Position numbers and translations under genes: made by a program. 64,000 nt of DNA, taken from contig BGKB01000022.1 in the NCBI GenBank assembly GCA_003116975.1, positions 372,001-436,000 of the forward strand. The letters are read 5' to 3'. Below are positions 18,212-28,519 of the stretch, in pieces. The first letter of the stretch is position 1. Every line of letters begins with the position of its first letter. A model generated the notes under the pieces. The model was not told where the DNA came from. It ran no database searches and saw nothing but the letters and a program-made list of their open reading frames with translations. This stretch comes from Aurantiochytrium sp. KH105 (Eukaryota; Sar; Bigyra; Thraustochytrida; Thraustochytriidae).

Positions 18212-20179
18212 ATGAATAACCTCAAGTCGAGGTGGCTGCCGACGAACGGGCCCGGCGCGGACGGCGCGGGCAGCGGCGGGGAGGAGCTCGAGGCGGGCAG
18301 GGCAGGCGCAGACTCGCCGCCGAAGAAAAAGCTCCTCTTCAACTCCAGCGCAGGGCCGTACGTGCCGTCGCGCAAGACCCGCCTCGGGTCCAAGGAGAGG
18401 AAATTCGACCGCGCCTGGTACGCACGGGTCCTGGAGACCATGGGCGAGGTCCGCGTCCCCGTGGTGGTCGTCATCTTCATGGTCGGCATCACCGGGATCG
18501 CGCTCATTAGAATCCTCATGGACGTCTCCTCGGCACGCTACTTTTCCCTGCAGCCCGACGCCAGCGACGAGGGCAGCGCAGACAGTGGCTTGCTTGGGTC
18601 CTGGCAAGCGCAGGCCCTCATTTCCAAGAAAGATAGCCTCGAACTCGGCTTTGGCGGCAGTTCATCGCAAAAGGCATACCCTGATGACAACGATGATGAA
18701 TCTGATTCAGACTCGTCCGAGGATGATGACGAGGGGGAGGAGGAGATCGATGAGGTCGAGGACGAGGACGATGAGCAAGACAGCGAGACAGAAGACGAGG
18801 ATGGAGAAAGCGATCTCGAGTCCGGCATTGACTCCTCTTTGTCCTCCTCCTCCTCCTCCTCCTCCTCGTCATCATTGCCGTCGCGAGGCGCTGTCCCGGT
18901 CAAGTCTGTGAAACCGGCAGAGTCCGTGGCCGGTCTCATCTATTCCCCTTCGCGACCCTTGGTTCCAGCTCCGCAGATCAAGTCAAGTGTCCCGCGCTCA
19001 TTCAACTACAAAAAGGGAGACTGCAGTGCCTCGTACCTTTGCAAAATCATGAAAAAGGCCGGCTTTAAGAGCCTGCCCGGTCTCACGGTGCCCACGAACC
19101 CCGAGATGCTCATCATCTCCTACAAAAGTGTTGGCAAGTACTCGAGCATCAAGACTTCGATCGTCAATCAGGTCGGTCTCGGGTCCGCCTGTATTGGAGG
19201 CGGCAAGGGGAAACAGCTCGCTTGCAAGGAAAAGTTTGCGGCTCAGTACGGCTGCGAGTACCGCCAGCTCAACGTGCAACCCGTGCAGTGGAATGTCCGC
19301 GAGCCAAGCACGTGCCGCGAGTTCATGGCAGAGGCCTCGAAACCTGAGAACGAAAACCAGATCTGGATCGCTAAACCTGGCGGAAGCTATCACGGTGCGG
19401 GTATCAAACTTTACAAGGGAGTTGAAGATGTGTCGCGTGCCTTTCCTTGCACCAAAACGCTCCCCGACGGACTCATTGTGCAGCGATACCTGGACAAGCC
19501 GGCGCTCTTTTCGGGCTACAAGTTCGACTTTCGAAGCTACATGCTCATTGCGTCCATGAATCCTTATGTCGTCTTTTACCACGACGGCTTTGTGCGTCGT
19601 AGCGAGCATCCTTACGACACCTCGGCGGCAAACCTTGGGGACGATAAAACGCACATTACCAACTCACGCGGTCAGAGTCTCAAGGACCACTTTTTCAGCT
19701 TTGCCCAGCTGCAAGAGCGCCTCTCGGCCGAGTCTGGTTTCCCGGCGGACTTTATGGAGAAGACCTTTCGCCCACACGCGATGCGCGCCACCAACTTCCT
19801 CTTTCAGGCTGCACGCAACGGCTTCTTTACCCATCGCAAGGTGCGATTCCAGGTCTTTGCTCTCGATTGGATGCTTGACGCCAACGGCGGAATGCACCTG
19901 CTCGAGGCAAATGGCAACCCGCAGATTTCAGACTATCCTGGAGTCGGCCTCACGCCGCAAATTTGGACCGACATGTTCGAGGTTGTCCACCTTGTCCAGG
20001 CCGACCCGGCCTCGCTTCCCGATGAGTTTGGCGTCCAATATGGCTATCACTACAACAACTGGCATATGGTCTACAACGAGCTTGAGGCGGCGCATAGTGG
20101 TGAGGCGTACTCGCCTTGCGACTTTCAGAAGCACGCGACGTCCAAACATCCGCTCTATTCCTTTGCCTCCAAGGCGTAA
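18212..20179 (+). CDS. Tubulin-tyrosine-ligase-like (TTL) protein with N-terminal membrane anchor
   Basis: 655 residues. Residues 82-103 are a strong hydrophobic segment (VPVVVVIFMVGITGIALIRILM) preceded by basic residues, predicting an N-in type II anchor. Residues about 155-215 are highly acidic and end in a serine run. From about residue 267 on there is an ATP-grasp TTL domain. Landmarks are WIAKPGGSYHGAGI (ATP-binding lysine and glycine loop), VQRYLDKPALFSGYKFDFRSY, DDKTHITNS in place of the usual HLTN motif, and LLEANGNPQI, which supplies the metal-binding Glu/Asn. TTL enzymes add amino acids (Tyr, Glu or Gly) to proteins, classically tubulin tails. Here the anchor would place the catalytic domain in the lumen if the topology is right, so the substrate may not be tubulin. 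Catalytic motifs look intact. Confidence 0.82.
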   Translation: MNNLKSRWLPTNGPGADGAGSGGEELEAGRAGADSPPKKKLLFNSSAGPYVPSRKTRLGSKERKFDRAWYARVLETMGEVRVPVVVVIFMVGITGIALIRILMDVSSARYFSLQPDASDEGSADSGLLGSWQAQALISKKDSLELGFGGSSSQKAYPDDNDDESDSDSSEDDDEGEEEIDEVEDEDDEQDSETEDEDGESDLESGIDSSLSSSSSSSSSSSLPSRGAVPVKSVKPAESVAGLIYSPSRPLVPAPQIKSSVPRSFNYKKGDCSASYLCKIMKKAGFKSLPGLTVPTNPEMLIISYKSVGKYSSIKTSIVNQVGLGSACIGGGKGKQLACKEKFAAQYGCEYRQLNVQPVQWNVREPSTCREFMAEASKPENENQIWIAKPGGSYHGAGIKLYKGVEDVSRAFPCTKTLPDGLIVQRYLDKPALFSGYKFDFRSYMLIASMNPYVVFYHDGFVRRSEHPYDTSAANLGDDKTHITNSRGQSLKDHFFSFAQLQERLSAESGFPADFMEKTFRPHAMRATNFLFQAARNGFFTHRKVRFQVFALDWMLDANGGMHLLEANGNPQISDYPGVGLTPQIWTDMFEVVHLVQADPASLPDEFGVQYGYHYNNWHMVYNELEAAHSGEAYSPCDFQKHATSKHPLYSFASKA

Positions 20180-20550
20180 TACTCTTTCTTCCTTCATCTG
20201 ATTGACCTAATTCATGAACGATACGTACATGTGTGATCTCCCTTGGTTGTGTGAAATCGAACGAATCCTGCTCGAAGCTTATTGAGCTCTGCATCGTCTT
20301 GGTAAAAGAGAAACAGAGTCGCCAAGCCAGCCAAAAAGAAAAGCAAAAACATTCTTGTATAATCGTACTAGGCCTAGTAGTACTTGAGCTGGCAGCGCAG
20401 GCTGGTTCCGGCTTTTCAACACGACGCTTGAAACAGGCCTGGCCACGCTCCACGCGAGGCCAGAGCAGCTTTCTTTCTTCTTGCGTGATCTGCGCGCGCG
20501 TGCATGCGTGCGTGGCAAAGAGGATAGATACACCACACATTAGAACATCC
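20180..20550. other. Short intergenic spacer between TTL-like and QC genes
   Basis: The frame of the cyclase is open from 20233, but the first 106 codons have no family similarity and encode no signal. I treat this stretch as 3' end plus promoter/leader. Confidence 0.5.
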
Positions 20551-21585
20551 ATGGCTCGCAAGCCACCGCAAGCGCGCTCTACAAACGATGCAGCAGCCGC
20601 GGCGGCGGCGGCGGCAGCAGCAGCGGCATCTCGATCACGGGCGCGAGGGGGCGCGCGACAGCAAGGACAGTTCCTTGTCGCTGGCGCCATCGTTGCGGTC
20701 CTTGTAGCGATCATGGCATCAAGGCCCTTGATAACCTCGTTATGGTCCTCTTCAGCAGGCGACGCAATGTCAATGGCATGGAAGAGCTTTGGCGATCGCG
20801 TTTGGCTCGCGGACGAAGAAATGCATCGCAAACTAGCCGCGCAGATGAACTCGGACATGAGCGAGAGACCTCACATTGAACGCGTCTTAAACAATCACGA
20901 TGCCACATGTTATACGCAGGGCATGTTTCTTGTCAACAAAACCCTCATGTATGAAAGCTGCGGCGGCTACGGTGCATCTCGTCTGCGTGTCTTGGATCTC
21001 GAGACCGGGATATCAATTCGCGAGACAAAAATTCCCAAGGAGCTCTTTGCCGAAGGCATCGAACGCGTGGGCAATGAGATCCTCATGCTTACCTGGAAGG
21101 AGAAAAAACTACTTACATTCGACCTTGAGACCCTTGCTCCAAAGGACGAGTACTCGTTTCGCACCACAACAGGTCAAGGCTGGGGTATTGCCAGCAACGG
21201 TACGACATTAGTAGTCACCGACGGATCCGCATGGTTGCACTTTTGGGAGCCAGGAACCTTGCGTGAGCTTTACCGGTTGCCTGTAATGGATGGTACGAGA
21301 CCTGTTCGCTTTCTCAATGAAATTGAATTTGTCTCCCGCTACGAAATTGTTGCAAATGTATATTTTCAAGAGCGCCTCGCGCGTATTGACACTCGCACTG
21401 GCGAAGTCCGCGACTGGGTTGATCTTTCCGGCGTCCTCAGTACCTATGGAGATCCGACTGGAGACCCCGAAGTTATGAATGGTGTCGCATATGAATCGGG
21501 CATACTCACGGATGATGGGCATTGTCGCCTGTACGTTACTGGGAAACGCTGGAAATCCCTGTTCCAGATCCTCGTGCCATTTTAG
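20551..21585 (+). CDS. Glutaminyl-peptide cyclotransferase, plant type, membrane anchored
   Basis: 344 residues from the ATG at 20551, chosen because upstream codons lack similarity and because it places an anchor near the N-terminus. After an alanine run (residues 14-26) and a basic patch, residues 41-56 (FLVAGAIVAVLVAIMA) form a signal anchor. From about residue 105 the chain follows the five-bladed propeller family of papaya-type glutaminyl cyclases: YTQGM, ESCGGYGASRLR, FAEGIERV, LTWKEKK, FLNEIEFV (the conserved N-E-x-E), ARIDTRTGEVRDWVDL, MNGVAYE and LYVTGKRW. The enzyme converts N-terminal glutamine to pyroglutamate on proteins in the secretory pathway. All expected blades appear to be present. 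Confidence 0.86.
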   Translation: MARKPPQARSTNDAAAAAAAAAAAAASRSRARGGARQQGQFLVAGAIVAVLVAIMASRPLITSLWSSSAGDAMSMAWKSFGDRVWLADEEMHRKLAAQMNSDMSERPHIERVLNNHDATCYTQGMFLVNKTLMYESCGGYGASRLRVLDLETGISIRETKIPKELFAEGIERVGNEILMLTWKEKKLLTFDLETLAPKDEYSFRTTTGQGWGIASNGTTLVVTDGSAWLHFWEPGTLRELYRLPVMDGTRPVRFLNEIEFVSRYEIVANVYFQERLARIDTRTGEVRDWVDLSGVLSTYGDPTGDPEVMNGVAYESGILTDDGHCRLYVTGKRWKSLFQILVPF

Positions 21586-21949
21586 GACGACTGCGCGATC
21601 GCTTCCAGACCCGTTTTCTGATCAATGGAATTGAGGAATCCACGATGCGCATAATGTCTCTTTGCTGGGGCGTCAAGGTCATGAATGAGATTAACCTTCA
21701 AGTCCGAAACAGCAACACAGAAAATTTTTATAATTGCACCGATTGGGCAGTCATGTGTTGATAGCTACGATACAAATGATGGAATGCATTTTGTGATTTT
21801 GTTGCAGAACGCCCGACACAACATCGCACAGAGGCAGGCCAGGAAAAGGTGCAGTCAGCCGTTATAGAAGACAGACAAGTATTGCTCAATAAGTAGACGA
21901 GCAAAGAGACGACGACCGCTTCTCCAATCACACCGGAATAGGGTAGGGT
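21586..21949. other. Convergent intergenic region
   Basis: Lies between the stop codons of the cyclase (plus) and the TLC-like gene (minus). No gene seen; probably two 3' UTRs. Confidence 0.6.
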
Positions 21950-22735
21950 TTACAGAGACTTGAGCGGCGCATAGTCGATCGTGGCACCGAGTCCAGGCAC
22001 TTGCTGCGTGGCGAGCTTGCGAGCCTCCTTGCGCTGACGATGCTGGCGCTGGAGACGCGCGTTCAGCTTGAAGGACCAGCGCGTCCAGCGCAAATCAAGC
22101 GTGAGCAGGGCTGCGCAAATGAAAAAGTGGATAATCGGGCACTGGTAAAAGTGCTGCAGTGCGCGCAGACAGGAGACAATGGCCAACGGCGTACGGTACA
22201 TGAGCTGCACGGACAGCAAGGCAAGGCCAATCCAGCGAAAATGGTACTTGAGGCGATGAAGGGTGTACAGAAAGCCAATCACCTGGCATGAAAGACCGGC
22301 CACGGGGAGGCCCAAGAAGCTCCACGTCAGATTGTCGGCAGTGTAGTAGACGTACATGTAATACGCAGCCGTGATGGTATGGTGAAAGATGGAATCCCAC
22401 GGCATGTGGTCCGACTTCTTTTGCACGCGCATGGTCATCCATGTCTCAAAGAAGAGGTCAATGATCTCAAAGATTGCCTGCGGCACACAGAGCGCGCAAA
22501 GGTCTTCGCGCGACCACACGGTGGCATCGTATCCGAAGAGGTTAAAGTACCCGCTCTGCACAATGAACGTGATGCTGAGAACAGACAGCGAGAGCTGGAT
22601 GCTCGTCTTGACCATGCACCACAACAGAAAGATTCGCGGGAATTTGAAGGGCGCGGGCTTGCTCACAGATGTGCCCGTGGGCGACGGCTCCACGTGCGCG
22701 CTGCGCCGTTGCACCAGCGTCTGTGCCTTGCACAT
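21950..22735 (-). CDS. Multi-pass membrane protein, TLC-domain-like
   Basis: 261 residues from the ATG at 22735. The frame is open for another 160 codons upstream, but these are Pro/Arg-rich low complexity. About five to six hydrophobic segments are visible, starting near residues 36-62, 120-134, 137-158, 167-192 and 200-214. The motif PWDSIFHHTITAAYY at residues 112-126 contains the paired histidines seen at the same place in TLC (TRAM/LAG1/CLN8) proteins, and an acidic segment, EIIDLFFETW, precedes it. TLC proteins include ceramide synthases and small lipid-sensing or lipid-trafficking proteins. The chain is too short and lacks a Lag1 signature for a confident ceramide synthase call. The C-terminus is basic and cytosolic-looking. 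Confidence 0.6.
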   Translation of the reverse strand: MCKAQTLVQRRSAHVEPSPTGTSVSKPAPFKFPRIFLLWCMVKTSIQLSLSVLSITFIVQSGYFNLFGYDATVWSREDLCALCVPQAIFEIIDLFFETWMTMRVQKKSDHMPWDSIFHHTITAAYYMYVYYTADNLTWSFLGLPVAGLSCQVIGFLYTLHRLKYHFRWIGLALLSVQLMYRTPLAIVSCLRALQHFYQCPIIHFFICAALLTLDLRWTRWSFKLNARLQRQHRQRKEARKLATQQVPGLGATIDYAPLKSL

Positions 22736-24205
22736 CCTGCTGTCTCTTGCTCGCTCGCTCGCTTGCTTCTTGGCTTTTCGGCTTCTCTTAGAGGCTTGCT
22801 GGCTGGGAAGCGGGTTTGACTGCTCGGTCCAGGCCGCGTCGCAGACTTGTTGCCCCGAGAGCTGGCTAGAGAGCCTGCTTGGTGAGTTCTTTCTTTGCAG
22901 GCGATGCCAACGCGCCGCCGGCTTCTGGGCTCCGTGCGCGTAGCGCCGCGCGCGCCGCTTGCGGGGTGGACGAGGTCGGCTAGCGTCGACGCGGCGCGGG
23001 GGGGAAGGGAGAGGGGGCGGGGGGTTGGACGGTAGGGCTCGCGGCTCCTGCGAACGAGCGATCGTTCGAGCCGGCAGCTTTGGGTTCGAGGGTTTCCGGT
23101 TTGCTGCGATGATGATGACGATGAAAAAGAGTGCACAAGAAAGAAGAGTGAAAGAAAGTGGCCACAAGGGAAAGAAACGCCAAAACAAGTGCACTATTTC
23201 CGAGCTGCAAGTCAAGAATGAAAGCTCTCTATTTCCAGTCGAGCGCCGCCCAGGATGGCTGAACCGGTGAACACCCGCGGCGCCTTGCGTAGCGGCTGCT
23301 TGTCAAAACCTCCTGGCGTCGCCGCCTTCGCTCTAGACCTGGCCAACTGCCACCGTGCTACCACACGCGAGCGAAAGCGGCTGCAGCCGGCGGTCAGCTG
23401 CCGGGGCGTGCGTGCGTCCTGGCGATCTGCGCGGCGGCTCGCCTGGAGCCAGCAGCGGCGTCGCGGAGCCAGCGATTTCAGGTCGACTTATTATGTTAGG
23501 CCTAGAAAGAGAGGAGAAAAAAAAAGCGAAAGAAAGACCTCCGAAAGGTCGATTGTACACCCGTAGGGTGGAGGTAAAAGGACGGAGACGGGGGGGTAGA
23601 CGCGGCACGAACTAGATTCGCTATCAGCGACGCGTGACGACGCAATGCAGTAGCCTGGCCCTAACATTGTGGGAAAAGGGAGAGAAAACGGGGAGAAGAA
23701 GGAGGAATCCAAAGTACCGCCCGCCCGAGGGAGGCTAGATAACACCAGCAGTAGCAGCAGCTGCACTGCAGCGGCAGCCGCAGCAGCTGCAGAAGACACT
23801 TCTTCCCTTGATGAGTCGATCTTTCGAGCAATCGGACATCAAGGTCAATTACTTACTACAACCGCTCCTTCGTGAAGATGCCGCGATGACAAGAGAGAAT
23901 CTATGAAATGGACATCACCAGCACACTGCTGGCTGTGGCTGCGGCCCGCTGCAGCCGCGCCAACGAACGCAGCCGAGGGAGGGCATTCATTCAGAATCAG
24001 CAGCAGCAGCCAGGTGGCTGCCGTGCTCGAACCGGCAAGAGATCCGTTGGCCCACTTTTGCTCATGATCCTGGGCGAAAATAGACCGATTGGGACACTGC
24101 GCGTGAAAGTCCCGTTCCCGTTTCGATGTTAACTAATCGATTGATCGATGAAAGAGGCCCGCCAAACGTAAGCCCAGGCCGCGCACAAAGGACACCGCGA
24201 TCCTC
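22736..24205. other. Divergent intergenic region
   Basis: Lies between two divergently transcribed genes. GC-rich leader sequence is on the left, with a CAG/GCA cluster near 23746-23790 and another near 23997-24012. No coding frame with a recognisable domain. Confidence 0.55.
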
Positions 24206-27200
24206 ATGGGCGACGGAGAGCAAGAGGAAGACGCGCCGGTGCCACGACTCAAAGGCCTGGGGAAGCCCGAGGATGATGCCGAGGCCCAAGACCGCCAGGA
24301 CGCGCGAACGCGAGCGCGACTTGCAGCCGCCGTGAGTCCCCAAGAGAGACATGTCTTCAAGCTTGGAGACGAAGAAGAATCGGCGCGCGAGGACCTCGTC
24401 GTGGGCGACGCCCAAAAGCTCGAGGTCAAAGCCGTCACCGAGACTTGGCTAAAGTACTTTGCAGAAAAGCAGATTAACGGCGTGCTCTACAGTGCAGTGC
24501 GCTCGCTCTTGCACCTTTTAGAGCTTCCCGAGAACCCATTTACTTTTTTGAGCAACCAGCTACGCATCAGTGAGCTCTTTTACAGCGTGACCCATACCAA
24601 ACACGCCGATTTTGCCTTTTCTACTCTGGATGAGAAGGATCCCGACACACACGTCACACATGTGATGGGAAATGATCACGTGTGGGGTCTGGAGAACTTG
24701 CTCTGGGCAATTGACGCTGACGCTGTCGCGGAACTTTTCCAACGCATCGAACTCGCGTGTCCAGCCGTTCTTCGTCCGGGCACCTCGGAGCAAGGCGCCT
24801 ACTATCTCCGCCATGTGAACGCACTCACTGGTCCGGCAATCTTCCACGGCAACATTTTACCCTATTTGCCGACCAAAATTGAGATTCGCGAGGACTGCAT
24901 GGTGAGTGGGCCAAAGTTCGAAAAGGCGGTTGGCATTTTTGCCAACCAAATCATCAATGAAGTTTTTGCAGTTGCGGACCAGGACCCGCGCCTCGCAATT
25001 GGCGTGCTTATCGAGAAAACACAGCACCTAAAGGGCAATGGGACGGGCAGTCACATGGGCGGAGGTGTTGGCAACAATCGGCTCCCGTCTCATGGCACCA
25101 AAAGAATGGCAGGTGCAAAAGACAACGATGACGACTACCGCCTTTGGACCGTCGATAAGATTCGCGCGTCGCGCAACTCATTTCAAAGTGCAATCAAGGC
25201 CGCCACCGTTTCGAGTCGCGAGATTATCTTTCGCTTTGTCTTAGAGCTACCTCACTTGCACCATGAGAGCGCTCCAACGGATGCAAGCGAAACCGAGGAT
25301 CTCAACCGAAAGGTGCCAGAGGAAGAAACTGACGAATACGATCGCGGACTGGAGAGTCTCACGGGTCGGGAAAGCTCCCACGATGAAGATACCATCATTG
25401 TGCGAGGCGAAGGCGGTCAATTCGTTGCATTTCACAAGTCTTTCTCGCTCCACTTTCAGCTCACAGACAAGGACGATGGGACGCCTACGGCGAGCTTGCG
25501 TTCCTTTGCTCTTTTTCCCTTTTCAAGCTTGTGCGACGGCGTTTTTCGATCAAAGAGAGATGCCGTTTTCTACGCTGAGCTTTTCAAGACAGCGGACGGC
25601 AAATGTTGGACCCTGGACAACAAGCAGGACCTTCACGCGTCCTTTCGCGCGAGTCTTAAGGCTGATCTTGTAAAAGGGTATATTGCTGGGGATTTGATTG
25701 GCGCGGTTGAAATCCTCATTACGCTCACCTGCATGGCTCGCCGGTACGCTGTAATCCCTGACATCATCCGACTTCTCCACTCTCAGGTGGGGCACTTGTA
25801 CGGGCTAACAAAGTGGAACGAGGCCTTGCGCATCGTGCTCGAGCGATGCCGCGTCAACCAAGACTCCAACCGTTTTCAGGATCATGCGCATGGAGATGCT
25901 GATCGTCGTGGGCGACTCGGCGGATTCACAGACTTGCATTTGGTCGACAAAGTCGTGCAGCAGTTTCGCGTCTACAAAAAGCAGCTCTTGATGCTCGTCG
26001 ATGCTTCTGAAAGCAGCGAGATGGCCGTCATGTGCCTCCCCGTTCAACACAAGCTCTACAACATGAGCGACCATATCACGCAAAGGCTCGTGGTCGACGA
26101 GAAGACAACCCCAGCGGCTCTCGAAAACGTGAATAATATATGCGAAGCGCTTGTTACAACGGTCTCCCGAGATATGGTTGCCGTGCTTACAAGCAGTGCG
26201 CTCCACGAGGACCCGAGCCAGAACCACGATGGAGGGACGCCGCCGCGGCGTGAATCCATTGTGGCTCTTATCGATGAGGTCATCCAACAGGCTCTTCTTG
26301 CGCCACCCAAGGACCTGCAAACCTCCGGGAAAATGAACCCCAAGGATGCGCGTCGTAAGCGGCGCAGCAGCATTGTAGACGAAGGCCCCGTCCTCGGCGC
26401 GGAGGACTCGTCGAGCTTTGATGTATTTTCTTCTGCGGGCGTAGAGACGATGGAAGCCTTTTCAAACGAAATGCGAGCCACGGCTCGCGCTCGTGAGAAT
26501 GTGCGCGTCGTGAGCGTACCGAATGCGATCAAGTTGGCCAAGAAGAAACGCAATGTTCCAACGTCAATTGCACGCGAAGCTGTTTTGCTCGAGTATGTCA
26601 CGGAGACGCGCATCGATGCCGTTCTTCGGGATATTGTTCTCGACGTTTTGAACAACGGAAAGCTTTATCCCAATCCATACCCATTGGTTGTCGCACGACT
26701 ACGCGCGGAGGTCGCGCGGCATGCACTATGGCGTGAGCCTGATCCGGATCTCCTCAAGCTTGTCTCGAGCTCGCCATCGCGGATCTCGCTCTGCAACCTG
26801 CGTTGCCATCTGTACAAAATGACCGAAGCGAATCTCTTTGGCACGATAGGAGCCCTTCGAGCCTGCGAGCCTGCCTTGGTGGAACGTACCCTCTCGACGC
26901 TGGAGGCTAGCGGTGTCATTTCGCCTGCCCAAGGTCCGAATTGCGCGTTGGGCGATCATCCTGGCGCGGCACCATCATCATCAGCGCGCACGAGGACAGC
27001 CTACGAGGTTTCTGTTAGCACCTCAATCGGAGGCGCCTTTGTGCTTCACTCTTGCATGTCACGCCTCGCACAGCTCCAGCAGCAACAGAGCCGGCAGCGC
27101 CACCAGAAGAACCACAACCCGGATCAGAATGCTGATGCGAAAGATGGCACGGGACCCACCGGACAAGAAGGCATTTCAATCTCTTGGAGCCATGAGCTTC

Positions 27201-28519
27201 GTAATCATCCAAGTCTGACGCTTTTCGAAACACACGTCTACGATGGTCCCCACGCGACCGAGGCTGTTGATGTCCATGCTTCGCATCTGATCGCCCATGG
27301 TCTACATCTGAACGATAAATCAGCCTCAAATGTGCTCCTCTGCATGGCAACGGGCCAGCATGCAATGAAGATGATAAACGAGGACGGTGCCTTTGACGGT
27401 GGCTGGAAGCCGATGCAAATGAACGAGAGACATCGCGTTCTCCCTCATGGACCTTGGAGTGATGAGCAAGAGTCCACGACAACGAGTGGGGACGTTGACA
27501 GTGCCTCCGTTTCGGCCGAGTCGACCCTTCCACCAAAGCGAAAATTGACGGAACTCCATGAGGCCGGGTTTTTCACACGCATGCAAGACAAACTTTACCA
27601 TCCCAAGTACACGCATGGGGCTGTTTTCAAAGCTCAGCAGCTTCGCCGGGACAAGGCATTATGCAAGCAGGAGCTCGTCCGGGCTATCGAGGCCCACGAG
27701 CCGGTGGTGGTCCGCGTCGCGGTTCTCTTTGACACCTTTTACGTGGTTGTGACCAAGGTTGCAAGCTTGTACTTTGTACAATCTCCACATGGCATCGTTC
27801 ACTCGTTTGCGCCAGCCTTTTTCCGCTACGAAGCTTTGTACCAGAGCGTATGGGGGAACATGAACCAGGCAATGTCTGCCTTTCAGGCGATCTGTGGAGG
27901 ACAGCAGGAAATGGCGGACCCGCGGGACCCAGGGAACCCGATTTGTGAACACTATACGTTGTCGCTAAAGCTTCGCGTGGCGCAAGCGTACAGCGAAGGC
28001 AAGCTAGCTACTGTGTACCGCGGCATGCTTCGTTTAGCGCTTTTGGAGGGAGACAAGGAAACGGTTCCCGATTTGCTTCGCATGTTCAAAAAGGAGTCAC
28101 TCGCTCGAGAGTTGAGTGACCTGGGAGCAAGGAGCGAAGTCGTGCGTGCTCTCCTTGAGGAACGATACCGTAGCGAAGAGTCGCGAGGTAAAATAAAGAC
28201 GCGCTTGCTGCAAGCTCTTTTTGGAGCCTTCAAGTTCAAGGTGGAGGGCACACTCGCACGCGCTGACTGCGTTTTCTTTCCTGGCGTGCACAATGCCGTG
28301 CATGCGCTGTTACTGAAAACTGATTCAGCGATTGGTATGGACCGTATTGGTACGAGTACGTTGCATCTTGAACACCTCGAGGAGTTGCAGACGTATGTAG
28401 AATGCATTTGCATTTCTGCAGCTGCTGCGCTTCATCGAAATTGTTCTCACGTTGATGACCTTTGCAGGCGTTTTTGCAAAGAATTGCTGCCTGTTTCGCG
28501 GGCAAATTTTCTACGATGA
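24206..28519 (+). CDS. Very large protein of unknown function, DPY-30/RIIa-like N-terminus
   Basis: 1437 residues in one open frame. Residues about 79-120 read ETWLKYFAEKQ, then two amphipathic helices and the ending ENPFTFLSNQL. This resembles the DPY-30/RIIa dimerisation-docking fold, in which such an N-P-x-x-F/Y-L ending is common. The rest has no family I can name. It is mostly globular and helical, with Ser/Asp-rich linkers at about 275-300, 350-395, 660-745 and 1080-1115. The C-terminal 300 residues include well-ordered hydrophobic stretches (ELVRAIEAHEPVVVRVAVLF, YFVQSPHGIVHSFAPAFF). No signal peptide or membrane segment. RIIa/DPY-30 domains occur in axonemal and scaffold proteins, so a flagellar or scaffold role is possible, but this is a guess. 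Confidence 0.8.
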   Translation: MGDGEQEEDAPVPRLKGLGKPEDDAEAQDRQDARTRARLAAAVSPQERHVFKLGDEEESAREDLVVGDAQKLEVKAVTETWLKYFAEKQINGVLYSAVRSLLHLLELPENPFTFLSNQLRISELFYSVTHTKHADFAFSTLDEKDPDTHVTHVMGNDHVWGLENLLWAIDADAVAELFQRIELACPAVLRPGTSEQGAYYLRHVNALTGPAIFHGNILPYLPTKIEIREDCMVSGPKFEKAVGIFANQIINEVFAVADQDPRLAIGVLIEKTQHLKGNGTGSHMGGGVGNNRLPSHGTKRMAGAKDNDDDYRLWTVDKIRASRNSFQSAIKAATVSSREIIFRFVLELPHLHHESAPTDASETEDLNRKVPEEETDEYDRGLESLTGRESSHDEDTIIVRGEGGQFVAFHKSFSLHFQLTDKDDGTPTASLRSFALFPFSSLCDGVFRSKRDAVFYAELFKTADGKCWTLDNKQDLHASFRASLKADLVKGYIAGDLIGAVEILITLTCMARRYAVIPDIIRLLHSQVGHLYGLTKWNEALRIVLERCRVNQDSNRFQDHAHGDADRRGRLGGFTDLHLVDKVVQQFRVYKKQLLMLVDASESSEMAVMCLPVQHKLYNMSDHITQRLVVDEKTTPAALENVNNICEALVTTVSRDMVAVLTSSALHEDPSQNHDGGTPPRRESIVALIDEVIQQALLAPPKDLQTSGKMNPKDARRKRRSSIVDEGPVLGAEDSSSFDVFSSAGVETMEAFSNEMRATARARENVRVVSVPNAIKLAKKKRNVPTSIAREAVLLEYVTETRIDAVLRDIVLDVLNNGKLYPNPYPLVVARLRAEVARHALWREPDPDLLKLVSSSPSRISLCNLRCHLYKMTEANLFGTIGALRACEPALVERTLSTLEASGVISPAQGPNCALGDHPGAAPSSSARTRTAYEVSVSTSIGGAFVLHSCMSRLAQLQQQQSRQRHQKNHNPDQNADAKDGTGPTGQEGISISWSHELRNHPSLTLFETHVYDGPHATEAVDVHASHLIAHGLHLNDKSASNVLLCMATGQHAMKMINEDGAFDGGWKPMQMNERHRVLPHGPWSDEQESTTTSGDVDSASVSAESTLPPKRKLTELHEAGFFTRMQDKLYHPKYTHGAVFKAQQLRRDKALCKQELVRAIEAHEPVVVRVAVLFDTFYVVVTKVASLYFVQSPHGIVHSFAPAFFRYEALYQSVWGNMNQAMSAFQAICGGQQEMADPRDPGNPICEHYTLSLKLRVAQAYSEGKLATVYRGMLRLALLEGDKETVPDLLRMFKKESLARELSDLGARSEVVRALLEERYRSEESRGKIKTRLLQALFGAFKFKVEGTLARADCVFFPGVHNAVHALLLKTDSAIGMDRIGTSTLHLEHLEELQTYVECICISAAAALHRNCSHVDDLCRRFCKELLPVSRANFLR

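Noticed and set aside
21950-23215. Longer TLC-like protein starting at 23215 with an extra N-terminal hydrophobic stretch
   Set aside because: The 160 added residues are mostly Pro/Arg/Ser low complexity. The ATG at 22735 gives a compact protein, so the shorter form was kept, although the long form is not excluded.
24005-24060. Possible tRNA on the reverse strand because of a GGTTCGAGC B-box
   Set aside because: No matching acceptor stem or anticodon arm could be paired at the right distance.
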